The position numbers were made by a program, and so were the translations under genes. Shown here piece by piece: positions 37,001-50,165 of a stretch of 64,000 nucleotides of DNA; within the stretch, counting starts at the first letter, position 1, and each line of letters opens with the position of its first letter. Location of the stretch: positions 574,716 to 638,715 of the forward strand of contig CAJJDO010000018.1 in assembly GCA_905183005.1 (NCBI GenBank), given 5' to 3'. Source of the DNA: Paramecium pentaurelia (taxonomy: Eukaryota; Ciliophora; Oligohymenophorea; Peniculida; Parameciidae). A model generated the notes under the pieces. That model did no database searches. It was not told the origin of the DNA and saw only the letters and a program-made list of their open reading frames with translations.

Positions 37001-39841
37001 AAATTATTAGCAATGATGAATAAAAATGAGGTTTTAATTTTTGATATCATGAATAATAAAGCTATTTAAAAATTGAATTTTGGTGATTGTTTTTCTTAAT
37101 ATAAAGAAACTATTATATTTGGTCCAGATGATTAATCTATAATTTTAGGAGGAAGTGATGGAGCAGACGAATTACGTTTGATTATATAATATGAAAATGT
37201 TGCAGAAATTAAAAATTCAAATATTAGATCAAAACATGCTACTAAAGCTAATTAAAAAGTTAAAATGATTGAAGATGATAATGATGATAATGATTTAATT
37301 TAGACAAATAATATTTAATAATCATAAAAAAAGAAAATGATCAAAGTTTAACCAGATAGTATTGTAGCACCAGATGAATTTCATTCATTAACATCTGAAA
37401 AAGTTTATGAATTAAAATGTGCAAAAGTTGTTGTTTTATAACATTTTTTCAATTTTTCAATTTATAATTAAAAAGATAAGAAATTAGAAACTCATGAATC
37501 AAATCTAAAAAAATTGACATGTTCAGATATAAATAGAGATTCAACTTTAATTGCCTTTGGAGGTGAATAAGGAGAATTAATTGTATTTTAAATATCATCT
37601 ATTGATATTAATTTCGGTTTAGTAGGTCATAAAGAATATATTTCTCAAATCTAATTTTCTACTGATGGAAAATAACTAGTATCTTGTTCATGGGATAAGA
37701 CAATCAGATTATGGAATATTTAATAAAAATCTTTAATAAGTCAAACAGCATTTATCTTAAAACCTAAAGTATATTCATTATGCTTAGTTAATAATTCAGC
37801 TTTAGCTTTAACAGGATTTAATGATGGACTTATTTAATTATGGGACTTAGAAAATTCTGATTCAAGGATGGATGTTAATAAAGGACATTAAGCTGAAATA
37901 ACATGTGCAATATTTTCACCAGATGGAAATTACATCATCTCAGGATCAGTAGATAAGATGATTAAAATTTGGAATACAAAAAGTGGAATTTAAGAAGGAT
38001 AAAATTTAGTTAAACATAATTAAACAATCCTATCATTAGCTATCTCAGATGATTCATATTTATTATGTTCTGGTAGTTTAGATGGTTATGTTTATTTATG
38101 GGATTTTAAAAGTCAGAAATTTAATAAATAAATAAATTTATATGGAAGTTAAGTAAATGATATCAAAATTATAAAATATAATAATGAATATAGAATTTTG
38201 ACTTAAACTAATGAATCTGTTGTTTAATTATGGTAGGAGAGTCTTTAAGAATACTATTTACTATATGATTATGTAGATGTTAATAAGAGAAGTATTTCTG
38301 CTTAAGAAAGTAGCGAAATACTTTTACAATCTAAAAATTCAAATACTTTTGTAAGAGAATTTAGAAGTATTACATATGATGCTCTTAAAGATCATAAGAT
38401 TACATCTATAGGAGCTAGTATAGATGGATTAATTAAATTAGTAGGAACAGATAAAGGTACATTATTAATTATAAAACCTGATTCAAGATCAGAATAAAAA
38501 TTAACATAACTCTCTCAACCAATTTAAATGATAAAGACTTTAAATTCTAAATACTTTTTAACAGTAATTTAATAAAATATATTTATATGGTGGTTTTCTG
38601 ATTTTACAATAAAAGAGTCTATTTTAACTGAAAATAGAGTAATAAATGATATTCTTGTAATTGAAGATTAATTTATATGTGCAGGAAATCTAATAGAAAT
38701 TTGGACTATTTCCAATTAATTCAAAGTATAAAAAAAAATATTTATACAAAATGCTACTATAACAGCTATTGGCTATGATTAAAAAAACAATAAAATTTAT
38801 GCAGGATTATATAATGGCAATATTGCTGTAATTGATTAAGTTACAGACGAATAGATATAAATTGAATAAGCTCATTCTAAAGAAGTAAAAACAGTTCATT
38901 GGCTTAAAACAAGAAATTTATTATTAACAGGAGGAGAAGATTTATCATTGAAAATTTGGGGTTCTGATTTAGGACTTATAAAAGAGGTTGAAATTTATGA
39001 TAATCTATAATAAACTTTTATTTCATCTAATGAAATTTATATGATAGTTTAAGAATCACATCAAATAAGTATTTGGGATTTATAATAAATCGAATTAGTA
39101 GAGAACATGATCAAAATACAAAAATAGGCTAAAGTAATGTTAATAAATTCTACTTAACAAGTATTTTGGACTAATGAATAATAAATATCAATGTTACCTA
39201 TCATGAATAAAAAAATTAAATCATCATATATGATGGAAAAATAATCACATGATCCTGAATTTATGGCAACTACTGAAAAGATGATAATTACAGCAGATAG
39301 AAAAGGAAATTTATTTATGTGGGATTATGATGGTGAAAAAATTGATTAAAAGAGAACAGATAAGTAAAATGAATTAAAATCTATTAATTTATCCTATGAT
39401 TAAACTAAACTTGTTTTAGCCTTTAAGAATTTAATTACTGTCATTGATTTATAAAAAAAGTAAGATATATTTAATAAAGATTTCTAAAATTTTGAAATAA
39501 CTAGAGCATTATATTTAAATAACAATGATCTAATTATTGTTACTAATTCAGATAAATCTCAAGTTATAAAATTTTCAGTTTTAGATTCAAAAAAGGAGAT
39601 TATCATTAGTAATCATATAGGTAAAACTCTTGGGGCTGCAACTTATTATTAATCTTATTTAACTTATGGATCAGATTAAGCAATTAGATATTATGTAGAA
39701 TAATAATCATGCAAATTTGTATTTTCTTCATAATTATAATTTGAATGTGAAGGGGCATAAATAAGAAACAGTGAGATTTCATTTAAATCAAGAATTGATC
39801 TTGCAGTTTTATTTAAATAGAAAAAGGCTATTTTAGAATGA
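31079..39841 (+). CDS. Giant NACHT/STAND NTPase with pentapeptide and WD40 repeats
   Basis: One uninterrupted frame of 2,920 aa, with no intron. Residues 1-1,260 are helical with long Gln/Glu/Lys coiled coils (about 880-1,230). A NACHT-type NTPase follows: P-loop GQAGSGKS at 1277-1284, Walker B LIIIMDSYDEL near 1363, and a later Arg-rich helical part ending in SFNHKSLQEFLVAKWF, the usual NACHT winged-helix/'QEFLAA' signature. About residues 1,870-1,910 form a short pentapeptide-repeat block (ANFFGCNFNGSTFNKVKLSG). The last thousand residues are WD40 repeats, e.g. VSCSWDKTIRLWN, ISGSVDKMIKIWN, and LTGGEDLSLKIWG, enough for about two propellers. This is the layout of signal-transducing NTPases with numerous domains (NLR, NB-ARC and fungal HET-type sensors): repeats sense, the NTPase oligomerises, the N-terminus acts. 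No known effector domain is visible at the N-terminus. Start is the first ATG in frame. Confidence 0.88.
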
Positions 39842-40060
39842 AAAATTTAATTATATATATAAATAAATATTTATATTGAAATCAAAAATGATAATTGTTT
39901 TTTTAACAGTTATTTATTATAATTGATTCTACAAACACACAAAATGATTACAAAATAAATATCTAATATTTAATGATTAATAATAAAAGTTTATTATTTA
40001 AATCTGAAGATAAGAAAGATCAATTAATTTTATTATTATATTTTAACACTAACTTTGAAT

Positions 40061-41463
40061 TCACTTTTTTGATTTCTTTTATTTTTCATATTACTCTCTA
40101 AGTTTTCTATCATTTCTTTATAAGTTTTCTAAAAGCTCTTTATTTTTTTAAGCGTTAGGAATATCTCCAATTTTCAAAGATTGTAAATCAGATCTATTCT
40201 TGTGGTCACTTTCAAGTGGTTATTTATCCATTTTAATTTTGAATGGAGTTACATATCTATAATCCCAATATCTCACATTATCAAAATTAATGAATCCTAT
40301 GTATGTACCATATACAGTTGAAACCTTTTATCCTTTGCATGTAATATCTGCTTAGAAATAATCAGAAGTTCTAAACTTTTAATTTAAATATACTTCTTTT
40401 TAACTTTTCCAATATCTATAATACATTATAAACCATTAGCTTTATCTTGAAATGTAATTTTATTGATAGATTCCTATCTAAGTTAACCAAAGAAGGTTCC
40501 ACTATAGAGTTCATTAGGGAAATCAAAATCAATCTTTTACCCATCATTGAATTCAATTGATCTCTTTCCTTTATTTATAATCTAATATAGAATATTTTAT
40601 ACTGTCACAGAATTTAAGCCTGCTCTTCCTTCAACCAAATAATATCCATAGTATTTGTACTTCTTGTTTGGTCCATAAACTAAAAAGTAACTTACAGGTG
40701 GATGATGCATAATTTATTCACAATATATTTATGTTCCATCATTATATGATGCTTATAAAGTTTCACCCAATATTGGATTAAGCTAAATTAATATTAATAA
40801 TACAGGTTTCAAAAATGTATTAGTCCAAAAAAATGAAGATAATGTTGCTGTGATAACTAATTTGAATCTTTCCAAAAAATCTGGTGTCATAGTTGCCTTT
40901 GTAATATATAAGGGAAATATGGAAGCTATGATAATTTACTTATATTTATTACTTCCATGAACAGCAGTTTCTAATGCAGTTTTAGGAATCATTACTCTAA
41001 TAGGAAAACTCACTTTAGTAAGATTCAATGATCCTGATAGGATTTTCTTACCTATTTATTTTACCATTTCTTTTCCTACACTTCTTGCCTTGCTTACTAC
41101 TTTTTTATCAGCACATATTCTTCCTCCTTTTTCATATCCTTCAACATGGCGAATATCTTCATCATTTGGAAAATTTTTAAAGCTAAGCACCAATTAAAGT
41201 ATTTCATCTACTGGTAAATCATGATAACCAACATAATCCAATTTATCAGGATCAGCAATACCTTCATTTTCCTTGTCCTATTCTTAAACTTATGTTATAG
41301 GATCAAATCCTTTTTCCTCCAATTCTTTATCCTCATTGGTAACAACTTAAGTATCATCCTTTAAATTTATCAAATATTTTACCTCAACAAAATCACTCTC
41401 ATCTTTTTCCTCTTATTACTGTTAATTAGTTTCAGGCTTCTTTTTTTTGAACCAACTAAGCAT
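40061..41463 (-). CDS. Oxysterol-binding-protein-related lipid transfer protein
   Basis: One 23-nt intron (40371-40393) and 459 aa. OSBP-related (ORD) proteins carry sterols or PI4P between membranes. The lipid-binding domain is recognisable by LNPILGETLQAS and the signature EQIMHHPPVS (family EQxSHHPP), which binds the PI4P head group, followed by GLQCIIDIGK and YVTPFKIKMDKQPLESD near the end. The first 100 residues are acidic and have no PH domain or ankyrin repeats, so this is a short 'ORD-only' type, as in many protists. The C-terminal 50 residues are a charged helix. The start is the only ATG before the acidic N-terminus. Confidence 0.93.
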
Positions 41464-41982
41464 ATTTTGATGACAATTAATTTAAAATAAAAATTTATTA
41501 GTAATATATTCAATTACATATTCAAATATTGAAAAAAGTATAGTTCCTATTATCTTAACATCATAGTTTAAATTATTAAAATACATTTTTATATAATCAA
41601 ATAAAAGTTCATATAAACTACCTTTTTAGGTATTTATAGTAACAATCCACATGTATCTATGTATTTAAAATAATTGATATTTAATCAATTAATTAATTAA
41701 GTACTTTATGATTTTATATATTTACAAAAAATCCTCTAATACATTTAAATCATTATTTGATTTATTTATATTCAATATAAAAATAATTATATTTTTACAC
41801 ATATCTATCTATATGTTACTATTATTCTTCTTAGTAAGTAGTATTATTAATTTTGAATACATAAATTATTCTTAAGTTTTTTTAAAAATTTATTTGATTT
41901 AATGTGTTTTATTTTAATTACTATTAAAATGAGAAAATGTTAGATTAAAAATATTAATTTGATTATAAAATTTATATAATTC
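41464..41982. other. Intergenic, no gene seen
   Basis: This 519-bp AT-rich stretch lies between the start of the OSBP-like gene and the end of the next kinase gene. I see no frame with protein-like composition and no repeat beyond short A/T runs; it should include the OSBP gene promoter. Confidence 0.5.
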
Positions 41983-43184
41983 TCAAATCTTAATTGATAT
42001 TTACATCAAAGCAATAAATAACATTAATGCTAACAGAATTAGTATATTTGAAGATAATTTATCATCTAATATTTTTGATATAAATGTAGCCTCCAATTTT
42101 TTCTCTTTGTATGTTTAAATAAATCTTATAGGAATTGATTATTTATTATTAATTATCTCTTAATTTTAACAAGAATGCTTTTTAGATGTTATTTTCTCTG
42201 GTCTATATGGTTTACATCTTGTCTCTGTTGCTGTAATATTGTCTTTTTACATCAACTAAGCATTTATTCTAAATTAATTGACTTTCAATAAAAGATCTTT
42301 TAGGCTTAATCTTGATTCTTCATCAATTACAAGCATTTTTGATACTAAATACTAAAGTAATTTATTTTCTACTGACAATAATTGATTTTAAATGTAATTA
42401 GCTATTATAATACAATATATTACTTTTCAATTTAATTTCAATATCTTTTAATAAATCTTGAGTATTAAAACCTCTAAAAGGTAATTCTCCTCCTTTTAAT
42501 AATTCATACAATAAAACACCTAGAGACCAAATATCTGTTTTTGGTGAATAAACTTATTATCTTAATAATTGGGGTGATTAATAACATGGAGTTCCTAAAA
42601 TGCTACTCATAGGTTCCTATTTTTATTTATAATATAGTATTACTTCATCTATATCACTTAAAAATTTGGATAATCCAAAATCAGATAGTTTATACTTTCC
42701 ATTATGGATTAATACATTCTCTAATTTTATATCTCTATGAATTATGTTTTTAGAATATAAATAATTAAGAGAGTCAATAATATCCCAAAATACCTCTTAA
42801 GCCAATTTTTCATATTTCTACTAATAAAACTTTGGACATGGGTAAATTGATTAAAGTTCTCTAATTTTTTTCTTTAGATTGCCACCATTACAATACTCCA
42901 TAAAAATATAAATGTTTTTGCCATCAAAATAAGAATGAGCCATTTTTACAATGTTTTAATTATCTAAAGTACTCATTATTGATAATTCTCTATCAACAAG
43001 CTACTTAAGCTTTTTATAGTTATTTTAACTTGATTATAATGATCTACTTATCTTAAAACTTTTACATTATTTTACAAGCATACTCTTGATTTAATTCATT
43101 TTAAGCCAAGTAAACACTTCCAAATCCACCTTTCCCTAACAATATGCTTTTATTGATTGTATAATTTAAAACACATTGGTACAT
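41983..43184 (-). CDS. Ser/Thr protein kinase with C-terminal membrane anchor
   Basis: Two introns (43029-43047, 19 nt; 42402-42423, 22 nt) give 386 aa. The kinase domain has LGKGGFGSVYLA, lysine in YACKIM, hinge MEYCNGGNL, catalytic loop HRDIKLEN, SDFGLS and activation end GTPCYQSPQL; the Gln in SPQ replaces the APE glutamate, as in other ULK/NEK-like ciliate kinases. All catalytic residues are present, so activity is expected. After a basic linker the protein ends in one hydrophobic span (NILILLALMLFIALM) and a few residues, a tail-anchor layout that would hold the kinase on a membrane with the catalytic part in the cytosol. The 19-nt intron is the shortest in the window. Confidence 0.85.
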
Positions 43185-43229
43185 GTTTTTAAATTTTATA
43201 AATTTAAGTTTTATAAATATAAAAAGCAA

Positions 43230-44556
43230 TCATTTAAAGTTTTTAACGTATTCTTCATATTATTATTATGATAAAGTAGGTTTCACTTTTTCAATGGCTA
43301 AATCAAAGTCATCTTTCGAAACTGCCTTAATATCCTGACTATGAATTGAAAAAATAATAGATCGATCTGCTCTTAATGGTGTCATACAAGCTTCCTTAAC
43401 AACTGCTTTGATATCACTTGCAGAATATCCTAATTAAATTAGAAATAGTTTATACCCTTAAGTTTCTCTGCAATCTATTGTAATTATTAATCTGTTAAAT
43501 TATTCTTTACTTTACTCATAAGAGATTTAACCATTTCTACTCTTGCTTTGTATTCTGGTTAATCTATCAATATTTTTACAGTCTTAAATAAAAAATTCTA
43601 ATTACAAATCTTCTTAGGACTGCATCATCTATATCTTAGGGTCGATTTGTTGCAGCAATCAAAAATACCCTATCTTAATCTGATGATTGAATTCCATCAA
43701 AAGATATTAAAAATTCTGTTTTTAATCTTCTACTTGCTTCATGTTCATTTTGAGATCTTTTTGAAAGTATTGAATCAATTTCATCTATAAAAATTACAGA
43801 AGGCTATAATTAAAAGGCAACATCAAATAAAGCTTTCATTAACTTTTCTCCTTCACCTATATGCTTTTATACTAATGTTGAAGCACTTATGTTGAAAAAG
43901 CAACATTTAATCTAATTAGCTACAGCTTTTGCAAGTAAAGTCTTTCCATTTCCAGGAGGCCCATAAAAAAGAATACCTTTTATAATTTAAAAAATTAACC
44001 TTTTGGAGGAGCTCTAATACCTGTATATATATCTGGTCTTAAATTTGGTAAAATTATTGTCTCTTCAAGTTGATTTTTTATGTGTTCTAAACCAATTATC
44101 TCTTCAAAACTGATATCGATTTTTCTAATCATGGAAGTCTCAATTATTTGTTGGCAATATGGGTCTTTTTAAGCCTAAATTAAGGTAAAGAAAAAATTTA
44201 ACAATTTATTGTTATTTCTAAGTGATTTATTTATTACAGTATTCAGCAAGTCTAACTCCATCTTATAATTTTTCCAAAGCCATTGGTTTCACCTATTCAG
44301 AAATTTCTTTTTAAATTAAATATTTCTTACTGTTCTATTTTATTTATGAAAGGAGAGTGCTAGAACTTCTGAATAAGACAACCTTTGCAAATGTATATTG
44401 TCCATTTTTATAATATACCATTCCTTAATCGATCATTTTAAAAAGATCTTTAGTTTGATCTTCTTATTCAGTCTACTATTACATTTATCTTTCTTATTTA
44501 ATAGGGAAACAAGATTTTGAATTCTATTAATCAGATCTTAGTAATTCTTCTTACAT
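43230..44556 (-). CDS. AAA ATPase of the spastin/katanin/Vps4 (meiotic) clade
   Basis: Four introns (44175-44202, 43977-43999, 43583-43605, 43430-43455; 28, 23, 23, 26 nt) give 408 aa. The AAA module begins with ISFEEIIGLEHIKNQLEETIILP, then Walker A GPPGNGKT (about residue 183), Walker B VIFIDEID, the arginine-finger segment ATNRPQDIDDAVLRRF, sensor 2 GYSASDIK, and ends EKVKPTLS. These mark the meiotic clade of microtubule severers and ESCRT disassemblers. The first 110 residues are helical with GMVYYKNGQYTFAK, reminiscent of an MIT domain, but no clear linker motifs allow choosing spastin, katanin p60, fidgetin or Vps4. The start at 44556 is supported by an open, protein-like frame; a shorter start at 44283 is possible. 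Confidence 0.88.
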
Positions 44557-44980
44557 GTTTTTTATGGAATTTTATTAAAATAATATCATTACATTTTAAT
44601 CTTTAATATTGAATAAACTATGAAGGTAATAATCAAAAATGGAATTATAAAAATGATTTCAAATGTACATATTAGCACAAAAGAATGATCATAGACCCAT
44701 CAAAAAATCAAATAAAATACCTAATCTTTAATTAATCAAAAATGATGTTTATTATTAGTAGATGATGTTCAATTATATATTGAAGAAACATTGATAATTA
44801 TATTCCCTATTTATTCTTGATTTATGAAATTGTAAAATAGGTATTTAAACCAAGAATTTTAAGAAAATATTTATTTTCTTTGAATTTAAATTTAGTGAAT
44901 AAAATTATAATCATTATAAAAATTGACATCTAAAAATCAATACAATCCTGCTTTAATAAATGGAAGCCATTAAATAACTC
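44557..44980. other. Intergenic, no gene seen
   Basis: 424 bp between the AAA gene start and the end of the PHD-finger gene. Only very short, AT-driven frames occur on both strands. Confidence 0.5.
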
Positions 44981-47900
44981 TCATTTAGACATCCTTATTA
45001 ACACTTATTATTAATATTATAATTACTTATTTGCAAGGTTCTTAAATTAAGGAATTTTGCATTTCAACTAGTATGCTGATCTACACAATTCAAATTATTC
45101 ATCAAAGGATAATTAAGATACATTAGAATCAATCTTAAGAATTATATCTTCAGCTTTAGATTGAAGAGCTTTGAGAAATTCATAGCATTAATTTTAAACT
45201 TTAATTGTGATCATCTCATATTCTTTTAATTTTACCAAAATATCAGAAAAATTAGGTTTGCTATCATAAATTTATTAACTTAACTATATAATAAATATTA
45301 AGAATTACATTAGATGTGTAAATATCATCAACATCTTTAAATATAGCAAGAATCTCTGCATTCCATTATTGAATTTTTGTTATTTACTATCTTAATTCAT
45401 TTAATTTTGGCAATGAAAATTTGATATCAGTTTTCTAAATTTATAACTTGATTTCCTTTTCATATTATATAATTAATTATTCATATTACTCCAATGTTGA
45501 TTACTATTTCATTTGTATTTGTAATTAATTATTTAGATCTTATTAAATCTTTAACATTTATATTGTTTTAATTATTTAATTATCAACGTCTTATAATAAT
45601 TCAGGATATTTTTCTTTTACATACATATATAGTTATTCTGTTCTATCCAATTAAGGTTTTTTCATTTATTTTGTCTTAAAAGTTGCCCTACTTTATAATT
45701 GTTCATTTGCAGAAGATAAAAACTCTTTTTGGCAAATAAGTGAAATCAGAATCTTTTATTAAGGTAAATTTATTGGTAGCCATTCACTTTCTGCATATAA
45801 TGCAATCAATTATGGCATTTACAAGTTTTTCAAATCATTAAAAGATATTAACCATTAATCTATTTTTTACTCAAGTAGCTCAAGTAGTTCAAGTTCAACC
45901 AATTGTGCTGGTAAATTCTTACCAATTTTTAGAAAATCTTTGAATTCTTCTACAGTTGGTAATTAGAATTGAGAGTATATATATTCTCCTGAGTTAGGAA
46001 GTATATTTTTTTCCAATAATTATTTTTACTTCTAATAGCTATCATAAAGTTCTGATTATGGGTCAAGACATTGATCCCACAAATTCTCATTTAAAATTAG
46101 AAATGGAATATTCATTTTTATCAAACAAACTAATAATATATTTATATATATTTACTTCTGCAAATATATTTATCTGATTATTATTCTTTTAATTTCTTTA
46201 TTCCCATACATTCATAATGATACCATTCTTCACAATTATCGCATAATATCATGTATTTTACCTACTACTATTATTTTAAACACTATTAATGAAATAATTA
46301 AACATTATTCTCATGTAAACTTTTTATTATTTAAAAATCTGAAATTGCTGATTCACCTCCTTGTCTACAAGTACAGTAGACTTCCTCTTAGCTATATAAA
46401 TTTAGTAGTTCTTAAGATTACATTTTTATCCAATCTAAGAAATTTGGGCTACCTATTTCAACTTCTACATTAGGTAGTATTTTTCTATTTAATCCTTTTT
46501 TATAACACCTTTTATTTGTTGTCTTCTTTATAGCTTATATGACAGGATCAGAGGTCAAAATTTCATTAGAAGCTGATTTGAAGGCTTTTCCCAAAGGTAT
46601 ATTTGCATCATAAAATGCTATACTGTCATCTCTCATTAATTTTGAAACTTATTTTACTCTTTTAGAATGTTTAATGGACTGACTTTCTTAATCAATAATA
46701 GGTTAAGATTCTTCTTAATTTTTTATTCTAAATTTATTTATAGATTTTAGCATTTTTTTTTTATTGTTTGATATTTATTAAGTTGGTTAATATTGTTATT
46801 ATTATTATTATTGTTATTGTTATTATTATTGTTATTATTGTTATTATTGTTATTATTATTATTATTATTATTGTTATTATTGTTATTATTGCTATGATTG
46901 TTATTATTGTTATTATTATTATTATTATGCTGATTAAGATTTAGAATTCTTTAATTCTTAATTCTAAATTTAATCTAAATAATCTAAGAATGGCTTTAAT
47001 TTCTATACCACAATTAAATTTTTTAGTCTAGGTGTGTCATTTATCATTTCTAAAGCCATTTATATCCAATTATTTATGACTCTAAATTTTTTATTCATAA
47101 CATAAAATTCAGGCATAAAAACTTCAGAATAAAAGTGGACATCCTTAACACTTTAAACTTATAATGCTATATCAGCTTATTTATTTATTGTCACTAATTT
47201 TTCAATAGAACTTATCAATTCTTAACTAATGTAATTATTCTCTATTCCTTGCAAAACAAGACAAAGAAGTTCTGGTACCTTAAAGTAATACAATAAATCA
47301 CCAGTTAAGTAATAGGATTCTGTTAATGATTCTGAATCCTTATGCTTTTTTTTTTTTTTTTGTTATTATTAATCATTGACATTGATTACTTAACATTACC
47401 ATGACTACAATTATTCAGTCCATTCATCAACTTATTAAGAAATTTCTTCATTTTAAACATCCCTTTAATAATCTTTTAACTTTTATACTTTAATTGGTTA
47501 GAGTTTTTTTAATTTGCTTTCATCTAATTTTGCTAATTGATTTAAGTAATATTTTATGGTGTTTTAAAAATTAAAATAAAAATTTTATGCAAGTTTAGAT
47601 AATTTTGTGCCTTCTTTTTTCTTTTTGTTTTATGGATTTTGTGCATATATTTAAAGCATCTCTTCTTTTAGTTATTTTATTGATTCATCATTTTATAATG
47701 CTTTCATGACTGGTTCAAATAGAGGATCTTGATTATGAATAATAGATTTTATCCAACTTATCTTTATAGATGAGGCATGCAAATTTTATAGTTCTTTTAC
47801 TAGTTAATCTTCTACAGGTAATTTAGGAGCTTCATCTAATAAATTTTTGATAAGTTCTTAATTTTATGTTTATAAAGCCTCTTAGGCATCCTTATTCCAT

Positions 47901-50035
47901 TTCTCAATATGTTGTGTTAATGCTTAGATTATTTACAAATCTTTTGTTCCACTTAAAAAAGGAGATTAAAACTTTTATAATTTATCTATTTAATCTTAAG
48001 TTTATTGTGACCCATACTTTTAAATATACATTTTTCTAATTGTATCTATTCCATCAATTTATAAAGTTGTATCATCATTAACTCTTAATGTTTATTTTAT
48101 AAGAGTAACCTATGCATGCCAATCTAAAATTTGGAGTATAGTTTATCTGACTTTGACCATCAATGATAATTCCTATTTATATTTTAAACCCTCCTTAAAT
48201 AATTCCCATAATTTATTAAATGATTTATTTTAATTACCCTTTCTATTCGTTTATTGAACCTATACTTATTTACAATCAATTAATGAAATTAATGAGTCTT
48301 TCCAAATTGCAACTCTCTCTGCAATTTTATTTATTTCTTAAACCTTTTCAGGATCCAACTATTTAATTATATCCTATGAGGGTTAAAACAAGGTGCTAGG
48401 GTATTATTGTAATTCAAAATTATCATGATAAACATCAATTAATGTTACATTATCATGATAATTTATGATTTCATCTGCTAATTAATTCCATTCTAAAACT
48501 TTATGATTTATTTCCTGTAATTATTTAAGATCATCATTTATTATACCTCTATTGAATAGTGTTTATATCTAATCATTAGCCTCTTAATGTTATCCATTTG
48601 ACATATTTAGTTTTATTTAATCCAAAATTTAAGAATAATCAATAATACTTTGTAATTTTTCTTATACATCCAAATAAAATGGACAATCTAAAACTTCTAA
48701 TAATAATCTTTGTTGTAATTCAGGATCATCAATTTATTATTATGCTCTTTCATTTAATTCTAATGCCTATTAATAGAGTTCATTAAAATAATCAAAATCA
48801 TCACATGTAACAATCAAGTATAGAATTTGTTAATTAAATAATCCTGCTTGAGCTAATGTTATTTTCTCAATTTTTTCTCCTTAATTAGAATTCTATTAAC
48901 CTAGTCTTGTTTTTGTTTACTAAGTTTTTGTAAATTTTATAATTTTCTCTACTAATTCTAAAACATAATCATATAATCTTTTGTGCAATAATTCAAATGC
49001 TTTTATTTCAATTGGTAATTATTTGTATTCTTAATTACAATTTGCAAGCACTCTTAATTAAATTTTCTAATTCAATGAGTTAGATATCAATTTCTCAAAA
49101 ACTTATTCAAAATTCTCATTATCATTAAGTGGTATTGGAAGCTTAGATAATTTTACAAAAAATGATTCAGATTTTTAAACTTAATCTCTTAATTATTAAA
49201 TTTCAGGTGTTATTATTGGAATTTATTCTTCATATTTTTCTAAAGTTTAACGTAACTTTTCTAATGTTTATTTTTCTTTGAATAATTTATTTAATTATTT
49301 TTGTATTTATATTGAGGATTAATGAATTTATTTTATTGATTCAGGTACCTCATATTTTAATTATTATCCTTACTCTAACAATGTTTATAATTAAGCCAGA
49401 TGAACCTTTTATTTGTTATTTATCAACTCCATTAAATCTTATTTCCATTTATTTTATTGCATCATTTTATCTTCATTCAACTTACTAATATATTATTCAA
49501 TTTTTTCATTCATATATTCATCAGTGAATTTTAATGCATGCTTATGTTTATATTGATTATATATGATTAAACTTGGAAATAACAAGTAAAATTTAGCTTT
49601 AATAATGTTATAATCCATTGATTTCAAAAACATCAAAGCCTTTTCATTAACTTGCTCTTATGTTATAGATAATCCACTTAAAATTAAGCCATCACCACTA
49701 AATCCTTTATTCTTCTTTTTAGTATCATCTGTTATTGTTTCATCTACTTAGTTCAAAATTAAAGATGATGCAAATAGTAGATAATCTTCAATATTGGAAA
49801 TATTTTAGATTTGCTAAGTTTAAAATACTAGACTTTATCTCTAATAATAAATAACATTATTTACATGCTTTTTAAATTTTTCTAATGTTTTTTCAGGTTT
49901 ATCTGGAACCATTGCTTAACATTTCTCATCAACAATGATCATTCGTTTAGAATGAAGAAATCTGTTCTATTAATGAACTTCCTGAACTTTCACATCGCTT
50001 TATTCAATTTCCATTGGATCATCCATGAAATTCAT
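44981..50035 (-). CDS. Large PHD-finger protein with poly-Gln tract (PLU-1-like helices)
   Basis: Two introns only (46130-46155, 26 nt; 45284-45308, 25 nt) give 1,667 aa. The first 1,050 residues are helical and Gln/Leu/Glu-rich with recurring Trp-containing helices (for example KLWELFKEG, QILDWHAQVTLI, DEWTEQLQSW) that recall the PLU-1-like helical region of KDM5/Lid-type chromatin proteins. A poly-Gln tract lies at about 46793-46927. Then comes a PHD finger (about residues 1218-1295): YCTCRQ, ILCDNCEEWYHYECMGI, YICRIC. The last Cys pair is formed exactly across the first intron, which shows that the downstream part belongs to the same gene. No JmjC catalytic domain is seen. PHD fingers read histone H3 tails, so a chromatin role is likely; the rest is inference. 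Confidence 0.8.
46793..46927 (-). repeat. Coding trinucleotide repeat, poly-Gln
   Basis: About 45 codons of TAA, CAA and one TAG, broken by a single Ser, all Gln in the ciliate code. On the plus strand it appears as a TTATTATTG-type microsatellite. Confidence 0.9.
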
Positions 50036-50165
50036 GATCTCTTTTAATATTAATATAATTTTTTAATGGATTTTTCATAATCGTTTAAAATAGGAGAATT
50101 GGAGTAGTTTTTTTCTGTATCATTTTATAATAGTATAATAGATAAATATATAGATATTATCCCTA

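Noticed and set aside
46790..46930. Possible CRISPR or satellite array
   Set aside because: It is a trinucleotide repeat in frame in a coding region (poly-Gln), with no spacers.
44981..50035. KDM5-type histone demethylase
   Set aside because: No JmjN, ARID or JmjC motifs were found; only PLU-1-like helices and one PHD finger are present.
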